NCBI RefSeq assembly: GCF_002994635.1
Contig: NZ_PVNL01000111.1
Location: 62,001 to 126,000, forward strand
Reading direction: 5' to 3'
DNA: 64,000 nucleotides
Source: Enhygromyxa salina
GTDB lineage: Bacteria > Myxococcota_A > Polyangia > Nannocystales > Nannocystaceae
Under the pieces are notes generated by a model, which was given only the letters and a program-made list of their open reading frames with translations, had not been told where the DNA came from and ran no database searches. Each line of letters starts with the position of its first letter. The stretch's first letter is position 1. Positions 52,509-61,326 of this stretch are shown piece after piece. Made by a program: the position numbers and the translations under genes.

Positions 52509-53726
52509 ATGCGTCCTCGAGCCTCGGCGACTGTGTTGTGTGCGACAGCTGTGCTCACGCTGACGGCGTGCCGCTCCGAGCCCGCAGGCGAGCCGGCGAA
52601 GACCGGCCCGGCGGCGAAGCAAGCCCCCGCAGAGCAGCCCGAGGTCGCGGCGAAGCCCGACGAGGCCAAGCCGGCTGACCCGCCTGAAAAGCCCGAAGCC
52701 AAGCCCGAGCCCGAACCCGAGCCCAAGCCTGGATCGGGCAAGTGGGCGAGCTTGGTCACGCCCGCGTCCGCGCTGAACAAGGCTCCGGCCGACAGCGTGC
52801 TCGCCGAGGTCCGCGCCCACGCCGAGCCGGTCGCGCTGATCATTGGCGAGTCAGGCCTGAAGTTGGTCTCGCTCGCGGGCATGGACAAGCAGCTGGTCGC
52901 GGGGCCGATCGACCGGGCGATGTACGACCCGCGCTCGGGCATCGCCTTGATGATCCAGGACACCTCGCTGTTGGCGATCGATCTCGCGGAGCCGCTGCCG
53001 GCCGGGCAGCTGCCCAAGGTCACCACGCTGTCGTCCAAGGCGACCAGCGACGCGGAGCTGCTGCTGGTCTACCCCGACCGCCACGCGGTGGTGAGCCTGT
53101 CGGACATGGGCGCGATGTATGTGCGCGTGGAGTTCACCGCCACGCCCTCGCTGGCGCTGCAGTCCCCTTCGTACCCGCCCGAGGGCGACGAGGTGGCCCC
53201 CGAGCCGCTGGGCCTGCTCGACAGCGCGTGGTTCAGCAGCCGGGTCGACCGCCACGCCTGGCCCGCCCAAAAGCCCAGCTCGGCGGCGCTCGAGTTCCCG
53301 TACATGCCGGACGACGGCAAGCCGCTCAATCCGTTGTTCGCGGACCGCTGCTCTAGCTACCACTGCGGCGCGAGCCTGCCGCTCGGTCTGAGCGGATACG
53401 AGCTGGTGGTCGTCGGCGATGAGCAGGGCGACTTCACCCACGTGATGAGCGTGATTCACGACGGCGCGGGTGATCGCTGGATCGGCATGGAAGAGTGGCT
53501 CAGCGGCGGCGCGTGGGTGTCCACGGCGGAGCTGCCGGGTCAGCTCGATACCCTCGCGCAAGAGCACGCGCCGCGGTTTGACGCGTCCGGCGAGGTGTTC
53601 ACCCCCTACACGCGAGACAAGCAGCTGTGCACGGCGCAGGGGGCCTGCAAGCCGGTCGACGGCGAGGTCGTCGAGTTCATCGCGGGCGGCGTGGAGATCG
53701 GCGCTGTGTATTTTGGCGCGCCCTGA
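52509..53726 (+). CDS. Lipoprotein with Ala/Pro/Glu/Lys linker
   Basis: A 405-residue lipoprotein. MRPRASATVLCATAVLTLTAC has an LTAC lipobox, so the ATG at 52509 is preferred over an in-frame start 33 nt earlier. A long Pro/Ala/Glu/Lys linker (residues 22-75) follows, and then a beta-rich domain of unknown family (KWASLVTPASALNKAPADSV, GIALMIQDTSLLAIDLAEPL). The C-terminal third has two Cys (DRCSSYHCGASL) and CTAQGACKPVDGEVV. A fragment of a paralogue with CTAQGACKPTDDWVV lies at 61072-61115. No function can be assigned. Confidence 0.75.
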   Translation: MRPRASATVLCATAVLTLTACRSEPAGEPAKTGPAAKQAPAEQPEVAAKPDEAKPADPPEKPEAKPEPEPEPKPGSGKWASLVTPASALNKAPADSVLAEVRAHAEPVALIIGESGLKLVSLAGMDKQLVAGPIDRAMYDPRSGIALMIQDTSLLAIDLAEPLPAGQLPKVTTLSSKATSDAELLLVYPDRHAVVSLSDMGAMYVRVEFTATPSLALQSPSYPPEGDEVAPEPLGLLDSAWFSSRVDRHAWPAQKPSSAALEFPYMPDDGKPLNPLFADRCSSYHCGASLPLGLSGYELVVVGDEQGDFTHVMSVIHDGAGDRWIGMEEWLSGGAWVSTAELPGQLDTLAQEHAPRFDASGEVFTPYTRDKQLCTAQGACKPVDGEVVEFIAGGVEIGAVYFGAP

Positions 53727-53743
53727 TCAGGCTCGGCCGATCA
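53724..53743. terminator. Hairpin shared with the 3' end of the vWA gene
   Basis: TGATCAGGC-TCG-GCCGATCA is an imperfect inverted repeat right at the lipoprotein stop. A near-identical copy (TGAGCAGGCTCGGCCGATCA) lies at 62089-62108 at the end of the vWA lipoprotein gene. It may be a bidirectional terminator carried along in a duplication. Confidence 0.4.
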
Positions 53744-53780
53744 ATCGATCCGCGGCTCGTTGCGGCCGTTCACGTCCACG
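53741..53780 (-). pseudogene. Fragment of a vWA-lipoprotein 3' end
   Basis: Minus-strand GVDVNGRNEPRID followed by a stop matches the end of the intact vWA gene (VDIDIVYGCNEPPIG and stop at 62106), and the DNA match continues past the stop. Nothing of the vWA gene remains further upstream; the ThuA-like gene begins 38 bp away. Confidence 0.6.
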
Positions 53781-53818
53781 CCACCTCGGAGCAGACCCAC
53801 AGTCGGCGGCTCAGCGCG

Positions 53819-54970
53819 TTACTTCGTATCGAGCCAGCGGCCGTTGTCTGCGGGGTCGAGGGCCACGGGCGCGCCGCCGTCCGGGATCGGATGATGGGCG
53901 CTCCACAAGATCCCGTGCACGACGACGCGGCGGAACATCGGCGCGTGCGGGGTTTCGGGCGTGTCGATCCAGTTGCCGTACCAGTGCCCGCCAGTGAAGC
54001 CGAAGCCGCGGCCGCCGTCCTCGCGGTCGTAGGCCCACGCGGTGACCTCCGAGCGACCTGGGTGGGCCTGGGTGTCAGGGGTGGTCCGCGTCCACTCGGG
54101 CGGGACGTCCTCGAGGATCCGCGTGATCCCGAGCTCCCCCTCGACCCAACGCATATTGTAGTACCACTCGTCCTCGATGGTCATCGGCGTGACGCCGTTG
54201 GTCACCGGATGCGCCGCGAACTCGGCGTAGTTCGTCTGCCATATGGGGTTCACCGAGTAGCCTGATTCATAGTATCCGCCGAGCCAGGGGAGGATCTGGG
54301 CTCCGAGCGCTGGCGAATAGTCGACCGCGTAGTGCAGGTTGACGAACCCTGCGCCCGCGTCGATGTGCTCGGCGAGGACCGCCAGCTTGTTGGGATCCGT
54401 GAGCGGATGGCTGTCACCCCCGTCGAGATAAAACACGATCGCGTCGGCGCCAGTGAAGATCGCCTCGTCCGTTGGCCAGCCATCCTTGACGATCACTGGG
54501 ACCACGCCTGGCGTCTGGCACAGCATCTTTGCCAGGAGCGCGGTCCCGGCGAAGAACTCGTGCGCGCCCAGTGGGTGAGTGAGGCTCGGCGCTCCCGCGA
54601 CCAAGACGATCTTGGTCGCGTTGGGGTCCTCGGGCTCGACCTCGACCGGGACGACAGACTGATCGTGAGCGTCACTCGGCACAGCCCAGGGCTCGCAGAT
54701 GATGTCCGGCGGCAGCGGCTCGCCAGTCGTCGTGGTCTCGTCGTCGGTTGGTCCGGTCGAGTCAGTCTGCGTGGTGCTGGTCGTGTCGTCGGTGTCCGAG
54801 GAGCTCTGCGTCGAGCTGTCCGAGTCCGTCGTGGCCGTCTCGGCTGTCGCAGAGTCGCTCGTCGGTGCGCTCGTGCTCTGTGTCAATGCGCGGGCGCTGG
54901 GATCTTCGGCGCAGCCCGAGATGAAGAGCAAGAGCACGAAGGTGGCGCAGCGGGGCGGGGTGGCGAACAC
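53819..54970 (-). CDS. ThuA-like domain lipoprotein
   Basis: A 383-residue secreted lipoprotein. MFATPPRCATFVLLLFISGC has an ISGC lipobox, followed by a 65-residue Thr/Ser/Asp linker. The globular part from about 120 matches the ThuA/trehalose-utilisation glutamine-amidotransferase-like fold: KIVLVAGAPSLTHPLGAHEF, ADAIVFYLDGGDSHPL, FVNLHYAVDY, HPVTNGVTPMTIEDEWYYNM, PVTAWAYDREDGGRGFGFTG and GHWYGNW. ThuA-like proteins in this lineage are often linked to sugar or cell-wall metabolism, but the activity is not established. Confidence 0.88.
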   Translation of the reverse strand: MFATPPRCATFVLLLFISGCAEDPSARALTQSTSAPTSDSATAETATTDSDSSTQSSSDTDDTTSTTQTDSTGPTDDETTTTGEPLPPDIICEPWAVPSDAHDQSVVPVEVEPEDPNATKIVLVAGAPSLTHPLGAHEFFAGTALLAKMLCQTPGVVPVIVKDGWPTDEAIFTGADAIVFYLDGGDSHPLTDPNKLAVLAEHIDAGAGFVNLHYAVDYSPALGAQILPWLGGYYESGYSVNPIWQTNYAEFAAHPVTNGVTPMTIEDEWYYNMRWVEGELGITRILEDVPPEWTRTTPDTQAHPGRSEVTAWAYDREDGGRGFGFTGGHWYGNWIDTPETPHAPMFRRVVVHGILWSAHHPIPDGGAPVALDPADNGRWLDTK

Positions 54971-55149
54971 AGCTCGGCTATACCACTACGAGATCGAGGG
55001 GACCTAGCGAGCACGCGCACATGCGCGCGTGAAAACGACCAGCGCTCGCTCGACGATCTCGCGGCCGCGCTCGGATTCACGCATCCGCTGTTCACGCATC
55101 CGCCGACGGGACTTGGACCTGATGGATCACGCGCCGATCGAGTACGAAG
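54971..55149. other. Upstream region of the ThuA-like gene with partial open frames
   Basis: A plus-strand stretch around 55030-55150 reads RSLDDLAAALGFTHPLFTHP, protein-like but without a start. It may belong to the same decayed gene as the fragment at 55150-55418. No clear promoter is seen. Confidence 0.25.
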
Positions 55150-55418
55150 TCACCTGACCACCGGATCTACATCTACGAGCCGCTCGGTCTGACAATGCGA
55201 GCCGACGACTAGTGCGACACCGGGGAAGAGATGTTGCCCAAGTCGCAGGGCGTCGGCCTCGAGTTCACGCTCGGCGACGAGATGACCAGCTTGTTCGCGG
55301 GCAACTGGGGCAGCTTGGCGAGTACGACATCTGGGTCGAGACGGCGAACTACAGTGAATGCAACCCCTGGCTCGGCGCGCCGGATGGGCTCTATCAGGCT
55401 TTCATCGCCCAACACTGA
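55150..55418 (+). pseudogene. Decayed gene fragment
   Basis: Plus-strand reading IYIYEPLGLTMRADD, an in-frame stop, CDTGEEMLPKSQGVGLEFTL, GDEMTSLFAGNWGSL, then after a frame change GEYDIWVETANYSECNPWLG and APDGLYQAFIAQH with a stop at 55418. At least one stop and one frameshift break it. No family is recognised. The remaining 150 bp before speE hold a TTGACC element near 55540 and no other signal. Confidence 0.5.
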
Positions 55419-55572
55419 CCCTGGCCATGGCCCGCCTGGCCAATCACCACATCGGGGCCAGACATCGGGGGCAGACATCGGGGCCGGGACCCGGCCGATG
55501 ACTTGACGCTTGCATGCGCGCCGACTCTCTGCGATAAATTGACCTTCCCTTGCTGGACCGCGGCCTAATTCC

Positions 55573-56415
55573 ATGATTCCGTCACGCGAAGTACTAAATG
55601 GCGACTATAAACAACTAATGCGCGTGGATCGCGAAATTCACGTCACGCAGACACCGTATCAGAACCTCCAGATCTTCGAGAACCGCACCTTCGGTCGGGT
55701 CCTGGCGCTGGATGGTGTGGTCCAGACCACCGAGGCGGACGAATTCATCTACCACGAGATGCTGGCCCATCCGCCGATCCTGGCCCACGGTGGGGTCCGC
55801 AAGGTGCTGATCATCGGCGGCGGCGACGGTGGCTGCGCCGAAGAGGTGCTCAAGCACGACGTCGAGACGGTCGTGATGGTCGAGATCGACGGCGCGGTCG
55901 TGGCGGCCGCCAAGGCACACCTGGCCATGATCTCCAACGGTGCCTTCGACGATCCCCGACTGTCGCTGATCATCGGTGACGGCGCTCGGTACATGCAGTC
56001 CATGGCCCAGAGCGTCGAACGCTTCGATTTGATCATCATCGACTCCACGGATCCGATCGGTCCGGGCGTGGTGCTGTTCGAGGATGCCTTTTATACCGAC
56101 TGTCAGCGTGTCTTGGCGCCGGGTGGTATTCTGGTCACCCAAAACGGTGTGCCATTCGTGCAGCGCCTGCAATACCAAACCACCGGCGCCACCCGAGCCA
56201 AGCTGTTCCGCCACGCGGGCTTTTATTTCGCAACGGTGCCGAGCTACTGTGGCGGTCCGCTGGCGTTCGGCTGGGCCTCCGATACGCTCGACCTGGCCCA
56301 ACTCGATCTGGCCCAGCTCGAGGCCGCTCATGATCGCTTCGGCACCACATTGCGCTACTACAATCCGTTGGTTCATCTGGGCGCCTTCGCTACGCCCAAT
56401 TTCCTGCGTCTGTGA
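55573..56415 (+). CDS. speE: Spermidine synthase (polyamine aminopropyltransferase)
   Basis: A 280-residue enzyme that transfers aminopropyl from decarboxylated S-adenosylmethionine to putrescine. Diagnostic motifs are QIFENRTFGRVLALDGVVQT, TTEADEFIYHEMLAHPP, VLIIGGGDGGCAEEVLKH (the dcSAM loop), VMVEIDGAVVAAAKAHL, the catalytic Asp in IIIDSTDPIGPG, and YYNPLVHLGAFATPNFL. Length and motif order are those of bacterial SpeE. Codon use is somewhat different from neighbours in its first 20 codons (more AT). It converges with the GNAT gene 4 bp downstream. No speD or speA homologue lies beside it; the decarboxylase at 40-43 kb is a possible remote supplier. Confidence 0.95.
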   Translation: MIPSREVLNGDYKQLMRVDREIHVTQTPYQNLQIFENRTFGRVLALDGVVQTTEADEFIYHEMLAHPPILAHGGVRKVLIIGGGDGGCAEEVLKHDVETVVMVEIDGAVVAAAKAHLAMISNGAFDDPRLSLIIGDGARYMQSMAQSVERFDLIIIDSTDPIGPGVVLFEDAFYTDCQRVLAPGGILVTQNGVPFVQRLQYQTTGATRAKLFRHAGFYFATVPSYCGGPLAFGWASDTLDLAQLDLAQLEAAHDRFGTTLRYYNPLVHLGAFATPNFLRL

Positions 56416-56419
56416 TCAG

Positions 56420-57820
56420 CTACGCTGGTGACCCCAAAACGAAGTCGGCGAGCGTGGCCACGCGCGGGGTCATGGTTGCGCGGGCGGGGACGTAGGCGCG
56501 CTCTGGGGGCACCAGCGAGACCCCATAGATTGCAAGAAACCCATGACGGACGACGCCCGGCGCGGTCGCAGTGCGGTCGGAGGCGGGGAGGAAACCAAAC
56601 AGACGAAGGCCGCTGCGTTCGCACGCGAGCTGGCCGCTCAGCTCGCGCAGGTCCGTCCAGCACAGCAGCGTCTCCACTTCCAGCCACGGTCCGACGAGCG
56701 CGATCCAGCGAGGCAGCGAGGTCTGGACCTCCGGGTCGCGCGGTGAGGCCAGGGTCGAGAGCTTGGCGGTGAAGGTCGAGCGTTCGACATCGAAGGTTGC
56801 GTGATGGAAGCCGACGATCTCGCCCTCGCGCTCGATGACCCAGGCGTAGACCGGTCGGTTGGCGATGACGGCGTCCTCCCCGGCAAAGGCCACACGCTCG
56901 GCATAGAACGTTGGATCGAGCATGTGATGATCGGGGTCGTGCTCGAGCTCTGGGTTGAGCCCCGGCAGCGCAGCGATGAGCCTTGGGACGTCGGCGCGTG
57001 CGAGCGGCCGCGGCGTGAGACCCTGCGGCAGCCCGAGCTCGTCGGCGAGCCAGCGGATGTCCGGCCACGTGCCCGGGGGCCGGGCGGCGCATCGAGCAGC
57101 CGCGGACGCGCTGAGCCTCGGCAGCGGCGTCATGGCCAATGGTGGCGGGGCGCTTCGCGTGTCATCGTGTTCGAACAGCAGCTGCATCAGGGCGGCCGTG
57201 CTCGGGCGCAGGGCCGCTGGTTTGGGCCAGACGAGCTCGTCTGCGGGCAACAACAGGTTGACGTAGACGGCCTCGGGGACGTGGCAGGTCGAAGCGGCGT
57301 CGAGCGGCTTGCTGTCCGAGTCGGGCGCGATCCCGCATAGCAGGTGTCCAGCTCGCTCCAGGCCAGCGCACTGCGCTTTGTTGTCGAGCTCGACGAGGCC
57401 GTAGATCATCTGAACCCCCATCGCCCGCGCGATCACGACCGAGGCCTCGACCAGCGCGCCGCCGAGGCCCCGGCCGCGAAACCGGGGATCGACCACGGAC
57501 ATGCGCCCGAGCATGGATCGGTTGATCGGCTCGTACTCGACAGCGAGGTAGCCGACCGGCGCGGCCTCGCCCTGCGCTTTGAACAGGAGCACATGGAGCG
57601 GGCGCGCCAAGACGTCTTGCTCCTCGCCGACGAGGGCGGCCTGTGTCTCGTAGATCGCGCTGGTGAGCAACGTCTGATCCTCGGCGGCCGCGAGGCTCGG
57701 ATACCACGCGGCGAGTAACTCGATCAGGGTGGGGATGTCGCCACGCGCGAGCCCGCAGGCTCGAATTTCGGGTGGTAGCTGCAGCGCCCGCTCCACGAAA
57801 GTTGGCTCTGGCCAACGCAT
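56420..57820 (-). CDS. GNAT acetyltransferase, probably two-domain
   Basis: A 466-residue protein from MRWPEPTFVERALQLPPEIR. The N-terminal half has the GNAT acetyl-CoA signature GRMSVVDPRFRGRGLGGALV (V-DPxxRGRGLG), followed by GVQMIYGLVELDNKAQCAGL. The second half (LTPRPLARADVPRLIAALPG, VIEREGEIVGFHHATFDVER) has the layout of another GNAT domain without a clear RGxG loop. The longer upstream frame (30 residues) is not favoured. Substrate unknown. Confidence 0.8.
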   Translation of the reverse strand: MRWPEPTFVERALQLPPEIRACGLARGDIPTLIELLAAWYPSLAAAEDQTLLTSAIYETQAALVGEEQDVLARPLHVLLFKAQGEAAPVGYLAVEYEPINRSMLGRMSVVDPRFRGRGLGGALVEASVVIARAMGVQMIYGLVELDNKAQCAGLERAGHLLCGIAPDSDSKPLDAASTCHVPEAVYVNLLLPADELVWPKPAALRPSTAALMQLLFEHDDTRSAPPPLAMTPLPRLSASAAARCAARPPGTWPDIRWLADELGLPQGLTPRPLARADVPRLIAALPGLNPELEHDPDHHMLDPTFYAERVAFAGEDAVIANRPVYAWVIEREGEIVGFHHATFDVERSTFTAKLSTLASPRDPEVQTSLPRWIALVGPWLEVETLLCWTDLRELSGQLACERSGLRLFGFLPASDRTATAPGVVRHGFLAIYGVSLVPPERAYVPARATMTPRVATLADFVLGSPA

Positions 57821-58171
57821 CAGGCCCGCCTCGCGGAGGGGTCGAGTACCTGCTGTTGCTCGGGCGCCACGGTCATGCGGGCTGGAGTATGCACCGACGC
57901 CGGCCTTCATTTGAACTCTTTTTTTCCTGTCGGATACACTCGACCGACGAAGCCCGCGTCATCGATTACTCGATCTCATCGGTTGGCGACGTGGCTCGAC
58001 TCGAAGGATCCACCAAGCTTCCGCAGCTGACTCTCGAGCGCGGCGTCGGTCTCGAGCCCAGAAAGAGACCACCGCCGACCGCCCTTTCTCTTTCTGTCTC
58101 GAGCAACGAACTGTCCGTGCTGCGCCGAGTTGGCCAAGATGCGCCATGCGTAAGGCCACTCGAGCAGCCGT
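57821..58171. other. Intergenic region with a possible minus-strand remnant
   Basis: Local GC drops here. A minus-strand frame ending at 57976 reads SGLETDAALESQLRKLGGSF then ESSHVANR and a stop, protein-like but without a start. A plus-strand run of seven T lies near 57927. No promoter or family could be assigned. Confidence 0.25.
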
Positions 58172-58831
58172 CTAGTCGAGAGCAGAGACCGGCAGTTCCA
58201 ACGGTGGTCCCACCGGCCTGTCTGGGTCTTGGCTACGCTTGTGCAGTACGTGACCATTGAATACCTGGGTGCGAAAACCTTGAAGAACTAGCCGGTTTGC
58301 ACGTGACAAGTCTAACGGGATGCCGAAGACCTCCGGGGGAGTGCCAGAGTATGCGACGGCTCCAGCAAGCAACGCCGGCCAGTCGAAGTTTTCTGAAAGC
58401 GCGTGCCAGTCGACGACTATCATGGTGCGGCCGGCAGCGGTTGCTGATTGGAAGCGACGCACCAGCGCAGAAACGAATCCACTGTCCGCCGTCACGAGTT
58501 GACCAAACCAGTACCACTCGACTAGTTTCGTTCCGCAGCGACGAAACTCGCACAACATGTCGTCGCCATCGTGGGTCCATACGCGAAAGTTGATCGGCTT
58601 TTGAGCCATCACATGTTCTTGGAAAACTTCAACGTCAAGGTCGTGCCGTTCGCCCATGTTCTCGACAGTTGCTACGGCCGTCGCGTCGACCACGTTGGGA
58701 TCGATGAGGCTAAACCCCGACTCGTTCAGGAAGCGCAGTCCGTCCAGCCAATCCGCATTCTCACGCTGCCGGGAGAAGAGGGCGAACCCTTTGGATCCAG
58801 CCATATCGGGCATGTAGTCGCGGTCGCTCAT
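58172..58831 (-). CDS. Uncharacterised protein, immunity-like by context
   Basis: A 219-residue acidic protein, MSDRDYMPDMAGSKGFALFS. It has no signal peptide or named domain. The DNA is less GC-rich than its neighbours. The ATG overlaps by 4 bp the stop of a truncated upstream frame (58828-59052). Small acidic proteins translationally coupled to the C-terminus of a truncated larger protein are typical of toxin-immunity cassettes. That reading is an inference from layout; no toxin family is identified. Confidence 0.65.
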   Translation of the reverse strand: MSDRDYMPDMAGSKGFALFSRQRENADWLDGLRFLNESGFSLIDPNVVDATAVATVENMGERHDLDVEVFQEHVMAQKPINFRVWTHDGDDMLCEFRRCGTKLVEWYWFGQLVTADSGFVSALVRRFQSATAAGRTMIVVDWHALSENFDWPALLAGAVAYSGTPPEVFGIPLDLSRANRLVLQGFRTQVFNGHVLHKRSQDPDRPVGPPLELPVSALD

Positions 58832-59052
58832 CGTGGAAAGACCTTCACGTTGGCTGCGCCGAGCTTGCGCACCGCAATGTCTAGCACACTCTGCGGTGTT
58901 AGCTCTTCGAAAAATGCCTGCGCCTGGACGCCGCGGGCACGGGCCGTCTCGTTGAGAACACGGAGCCGATCCCCCTGGAACTCGGGCAACGTAGGGCGGA
59001 ACTCGCCGTCGGGCGCCGAGGGGCGGTGAGAGATGATTTTCTCGGGGAGAAC
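58828..59052 (-). pseudogene. C-terminal fragment of a larger gene, possible toxin tip
   Basis: A 74-codon open frame without a start: it follows an in-frame TGA at 59053-59055 and begins LPEKIISHRPSAPDGEFRPT. It continues LPEFQGDRLRVLNETARARG, AFFEELTPQSVLDIAVRKLG and AANVKVFPR, and stops at 58828. The alternation of charged helix and short strand fits the C-terminal end of a nuclease- or deaminase-sized toxin domain, but no family is recognised. The stop is fused to the start of the next gene. Confidence 0.5.
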
Positions 59053-59172
59053 TCAGGTCCCAAGGTTGTCGTTTCTCGGGGAATCCCGTCTCGTCGCTGC
59101 AGACGATGCGCAGAAAATAATGGCGCTTTTTGCATGGGATAGGGTTTCTGATCTGTAGGACGCGAGGGTTCG

Positions 59173-59643
59173 TCATACGCAGAAGTGAAGTGCTTCGGCC
59201 TGTGTTGATGTGAGGTGGCCTTTGCATGTGTCGGCCGTCACTGTGTCACTTGTGCATTCCGACGCCGAGCACATGTCTGTGTTTTGCAGATGACAGTCTG
59301 TTGTGCGTTTGGTCCCTTCGGTGTAGCAGGCTATGATCTCAGTGCTTTCGTCGGTGGTCGCGCCGCTGTCGTCTAAAGTGTCACGCACGCAGCGGATTGC
59401 ATCGTCCTCGGAGCTAGGGATCGTGGACTCGAGGCAATCAGACTTTGATGTGAAGGTGTTGTTGTCGGGATCGCTTAGGTCTAGGAATAGAAAGTAGCAC
59501 TCGCAGGCTGCCTCTGCTTCCGCCGCTCGCTGCTCGACATATTGCCTGATCGCATCGTCAAGCCTGGTGTCAGGGGAAGTGCATGCTGTTATGGCCAGTA
59601 GTATTGCGGGAAACGCCTGCGCAATTGATGTTCGTCGACGCAT
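59173..59643 (-). CDS. Small Cys-rich lipoprotein
   Basis: A 156-residue lipoprotein. MRRRTSIAQAFPAILLAITAC has an ITAC lipobox. The mature part contains ten Cys, including CECYF and CSASECTSDTVTADTC, consistent with several disulfides outside the cell. The GC content is low for the window. A TTGACC/TATCCT promoter-like pair (spacer 17) ends only 8 nt before the ATG. Family unknown. Confidence 0.75.
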   Translation of the reverse strand: MRRRTSIAQAFPAILLAITACTSPDTRLDDAIRQYVEQRAAEAEAACECYFLFLDLSDPDNNTFTSKSDCLESTIPSSEDDAIRCVRDTLDDSGATTDESTEIIACYTEGTKRTTDCHLQNTDMCSASECTSDTVTADTCKGHLTSTQAEALHFCV

Positions 59644-59984
59644 TTGTTGTGAGGATATCGTTTTCGCGCATGGTGGTCAAGCGAGGGTTGCACTGAGACT
59701 CGCATAACTGACCCGTCATGCGGACACTCAGCGGGTCTCTTTCGCAGTCTCCTGCACTCAGCACTCCTCGAAATCGCAGCCGAGCGAGATCGTTCGTGGC
59801 ACGCCGGCGCCCGTCGCCGCGCCGCCGCCAACGAGGTCGCCCGACGCTGGCCAGAGCCCCAGTTCTGGTCGCGTCCTGCACGGGCGTGCATTCGTCGCCA
59901 TCCCGGCCATTGTTTAGAAGTCCTATACGCCGACCGACACGCCGATAGCTCGGACTCCAGTGGACGACGAGGCGCTGAGAGAAT
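59644..59984. other. Intergenic region, nothing assigned
   Basis: I see no intact gene, repeat or RNA here apart from the promoter-like pair next to 59643. From about 59955, plus-strand DDEALREFEALASRVQ may be the left part of the broken YgjP-like gene in another frame. Confidence 0.3.
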
Positions 59985-60263
59985 TTGAGGCCCTCGCCAG
60001 TCGCGTCCAAGGTGGCCGACGTGCGCGTCCGCGACCAACAAAAGCGCTGGGCCAGCTGCGACGACAAGGGCGTGCTGCGCTTCAACTGGCGCGTGATCCA
60101 AGCGCCGATGCGCCTGGTTGACTATGTCGTCGCTCACGAGGTCGTGCACGTGGTCCACCCGGATCACACCAAGGCGTTCTGGGCCCGGCTCGGGGCGCTG
60201 ATGCCCGACTATGAGCGGCGTAAACAGGAGCTGCGACGCTTGGGAGGCCGGCTGGAGTGGTGA
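59985..60263 (+). pseudogene. N-terminally truncated YgjP-like metallopeptidase
   Basis: Reads VADVRVRDQQKRWASCDDKG, VLRFNWRVIQAPMRLVDYVV, AHEVVHVVHPDHTKAFWARL and ends in RRLGGRLEW. HEVVH is the HExxH zinc site of YgjP/DUF45 peptidases, and WASCD..G..RFNW is family-specific. The intact family is about 230 residues; here only the last 85 or so are present. The preceding piece is in a different frame, so the gene is broken or residual. Confidence 0.7.
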
Positions 60264-60364
60264 TGGCGCGGGCAGACCACAGCCATGCCCATGGGTGGCG
60301 GCTCGGAGGCGTCGCCGTCGAACAACAGCTTCAGTGAAGACCGCGAGGCGCGAGCTAGCGATCG

Positions 60365-61030
60365 TCAGGGCGTCGCGAGAGAGCGGTTGGTCGCGACGAA
60401 CCGACGCATGTACGCGTAGGATCGGAACGCCAGCTCGACCTCTCCGTCTTCGCTCGGCTGGAGGCTCGCGCCATCGTCGTGCTCGGCGCAGGCGGGCACC
60501 TGAAGGCTGTTGGTGGTTCGAATCGACACGGGCAGCACGAGCGCCGCGATGTCTCCGGTCGAGAACGTGACCTCGACCTGCCGCGTCGCGGCTCGCTCGC
60601 ACACGGGGCAGCACGGCGTCCCGTCGTCGGTCGTCGGCCAGGAGACGCCGCCATCGGGGAAGGGCACGTTGAACACGGCCTCGGGATTGATGTGGTCATT
60701 CGAGACGGGGGCCATGGTCTTGGTTCCCGTCGACCACGCGCTGCACTTGGAGCACTGGATCGTGCGCGCCGTCTCGGGGTGGATGAAGCGAAGCTGCGCG
60801 CTGCAGTGGGGGCACGGCGCCTGGGCGTGGCCGCCACCCTTGAGCAAGCCGAACAACCCCGCGAGCCCGCCGAAGGCCACGACACCGCTCCAGAACCACG
60901 CCAAGAAGCCCCAGTCGCGAAAGTAGGCCAGCGCGAGCAGGCCGAGGCCCACGGCCGCGACCGCGCCGGCGGCGATCGTGGCCTTGCGGTTGGCTTCGGT
61001 GTTGAGCGAGACGGTCGTCGGCGTACTCAT
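60365..61030 (-). CDS. Membrane protein with zinc-ribbon-like Cys pairs
   Basis: A 221-residue protein from MSTPTTVSLNTEANRKATIA. Two membrane spans lie at about 17-62 (AGAVAAVGLGLLALAYF, WFWSGVVAFGGLAGLFGLL). CPHCSAQL...IQCSKCSAW follows (two CxxC pairs, a zinc ribbon) and later CPVCERAATR with a lone C-EH. The C-terminal region is beta-rich. The start at 61030 is favoured because the upstream extension overlaps the remnant of another gene. Function unknown. Confidence 0.72.
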   Translation of the reverse strand: MSTPTTVSLNTEANRKATIAAGAVAAVGLGLLALAYFRDWGFLAWFWSGVVAFGGLAGLFGLLKGGGHAQAPCPHCSAQLRFIHPETARTIQCSKCSAWSTGTKTMAPVSNDHINPEAVFNVPFPDGGVSWPTTDDGTPCCPVCERAATRQVEVTFSTGDIAALVLPVSIRTTNSLQVPACAEHDDGASLQPSEDGEVELAFRSYAYMRRFVATNRSLATP

Positions 61031-61071
61031 CGTGGGCCTGATTGTACATACACAGCGCCGCGACGACCCAG

Positions 61072-61115
61072 TCGTCGGTCGGCTTACAGGCGCCCTGCGC
61101 CGTGCACAGCGCTGC
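61072..61115 (-). pseudogene. Fragment of a paralogue of the 52.5-kb lipoprotein
   Basis: Minus-strand ALCTAQGACKPTDDWVV matches QLCTAQGACKPVDGEVV near the end of the lipoprotein at 52509-53726, with close DNA similarity (gctgtgcacggcgcaggg shared). Only this short 3' piece remains. Confidence 0.55.
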
Positions 61116-61198
61116 CCGAACCAAGAGCATGGTGGCATGATGTTCACACCCCGTCGACTCTAGAGCGGATATCTCAGCCACCGCGCGTGGCTGCTCGC

Positions 61199-61225
61199 TA
61201 CTCGATCAACCCCTGGTTGTTGACA
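61199..61225 (-). pseudogene. 27-bp internal fragment of a vWA-lipoprotein gene
   Basis: These 27 bases match 62674-62700 inside the intact vWA gene at 25 of 27 positions, same strand, encoding VNNQGLIE. They are too few to be functional and are best read as decay residue of a duplicated vWA gene. Confidence 0.55.
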
Positions 61226-61326
61226 TTTGATCGGGCGCACCAGAGCACGCTCGGCGACCGGCTCGTCGATCGCAGGGGGCGAGCGCCTGGTCCGAGCTGT
61301 CTGTCGCCGACGTCCGCAACCGCCCG

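Noticed and set aside
60510-60535. GGTTCGAATC-like sequence as a tRNA T-arm
   Set aside because: It lies inside the membrane-protein gene, and no acceptor stem, anticodon arm or CCA region is found around it.
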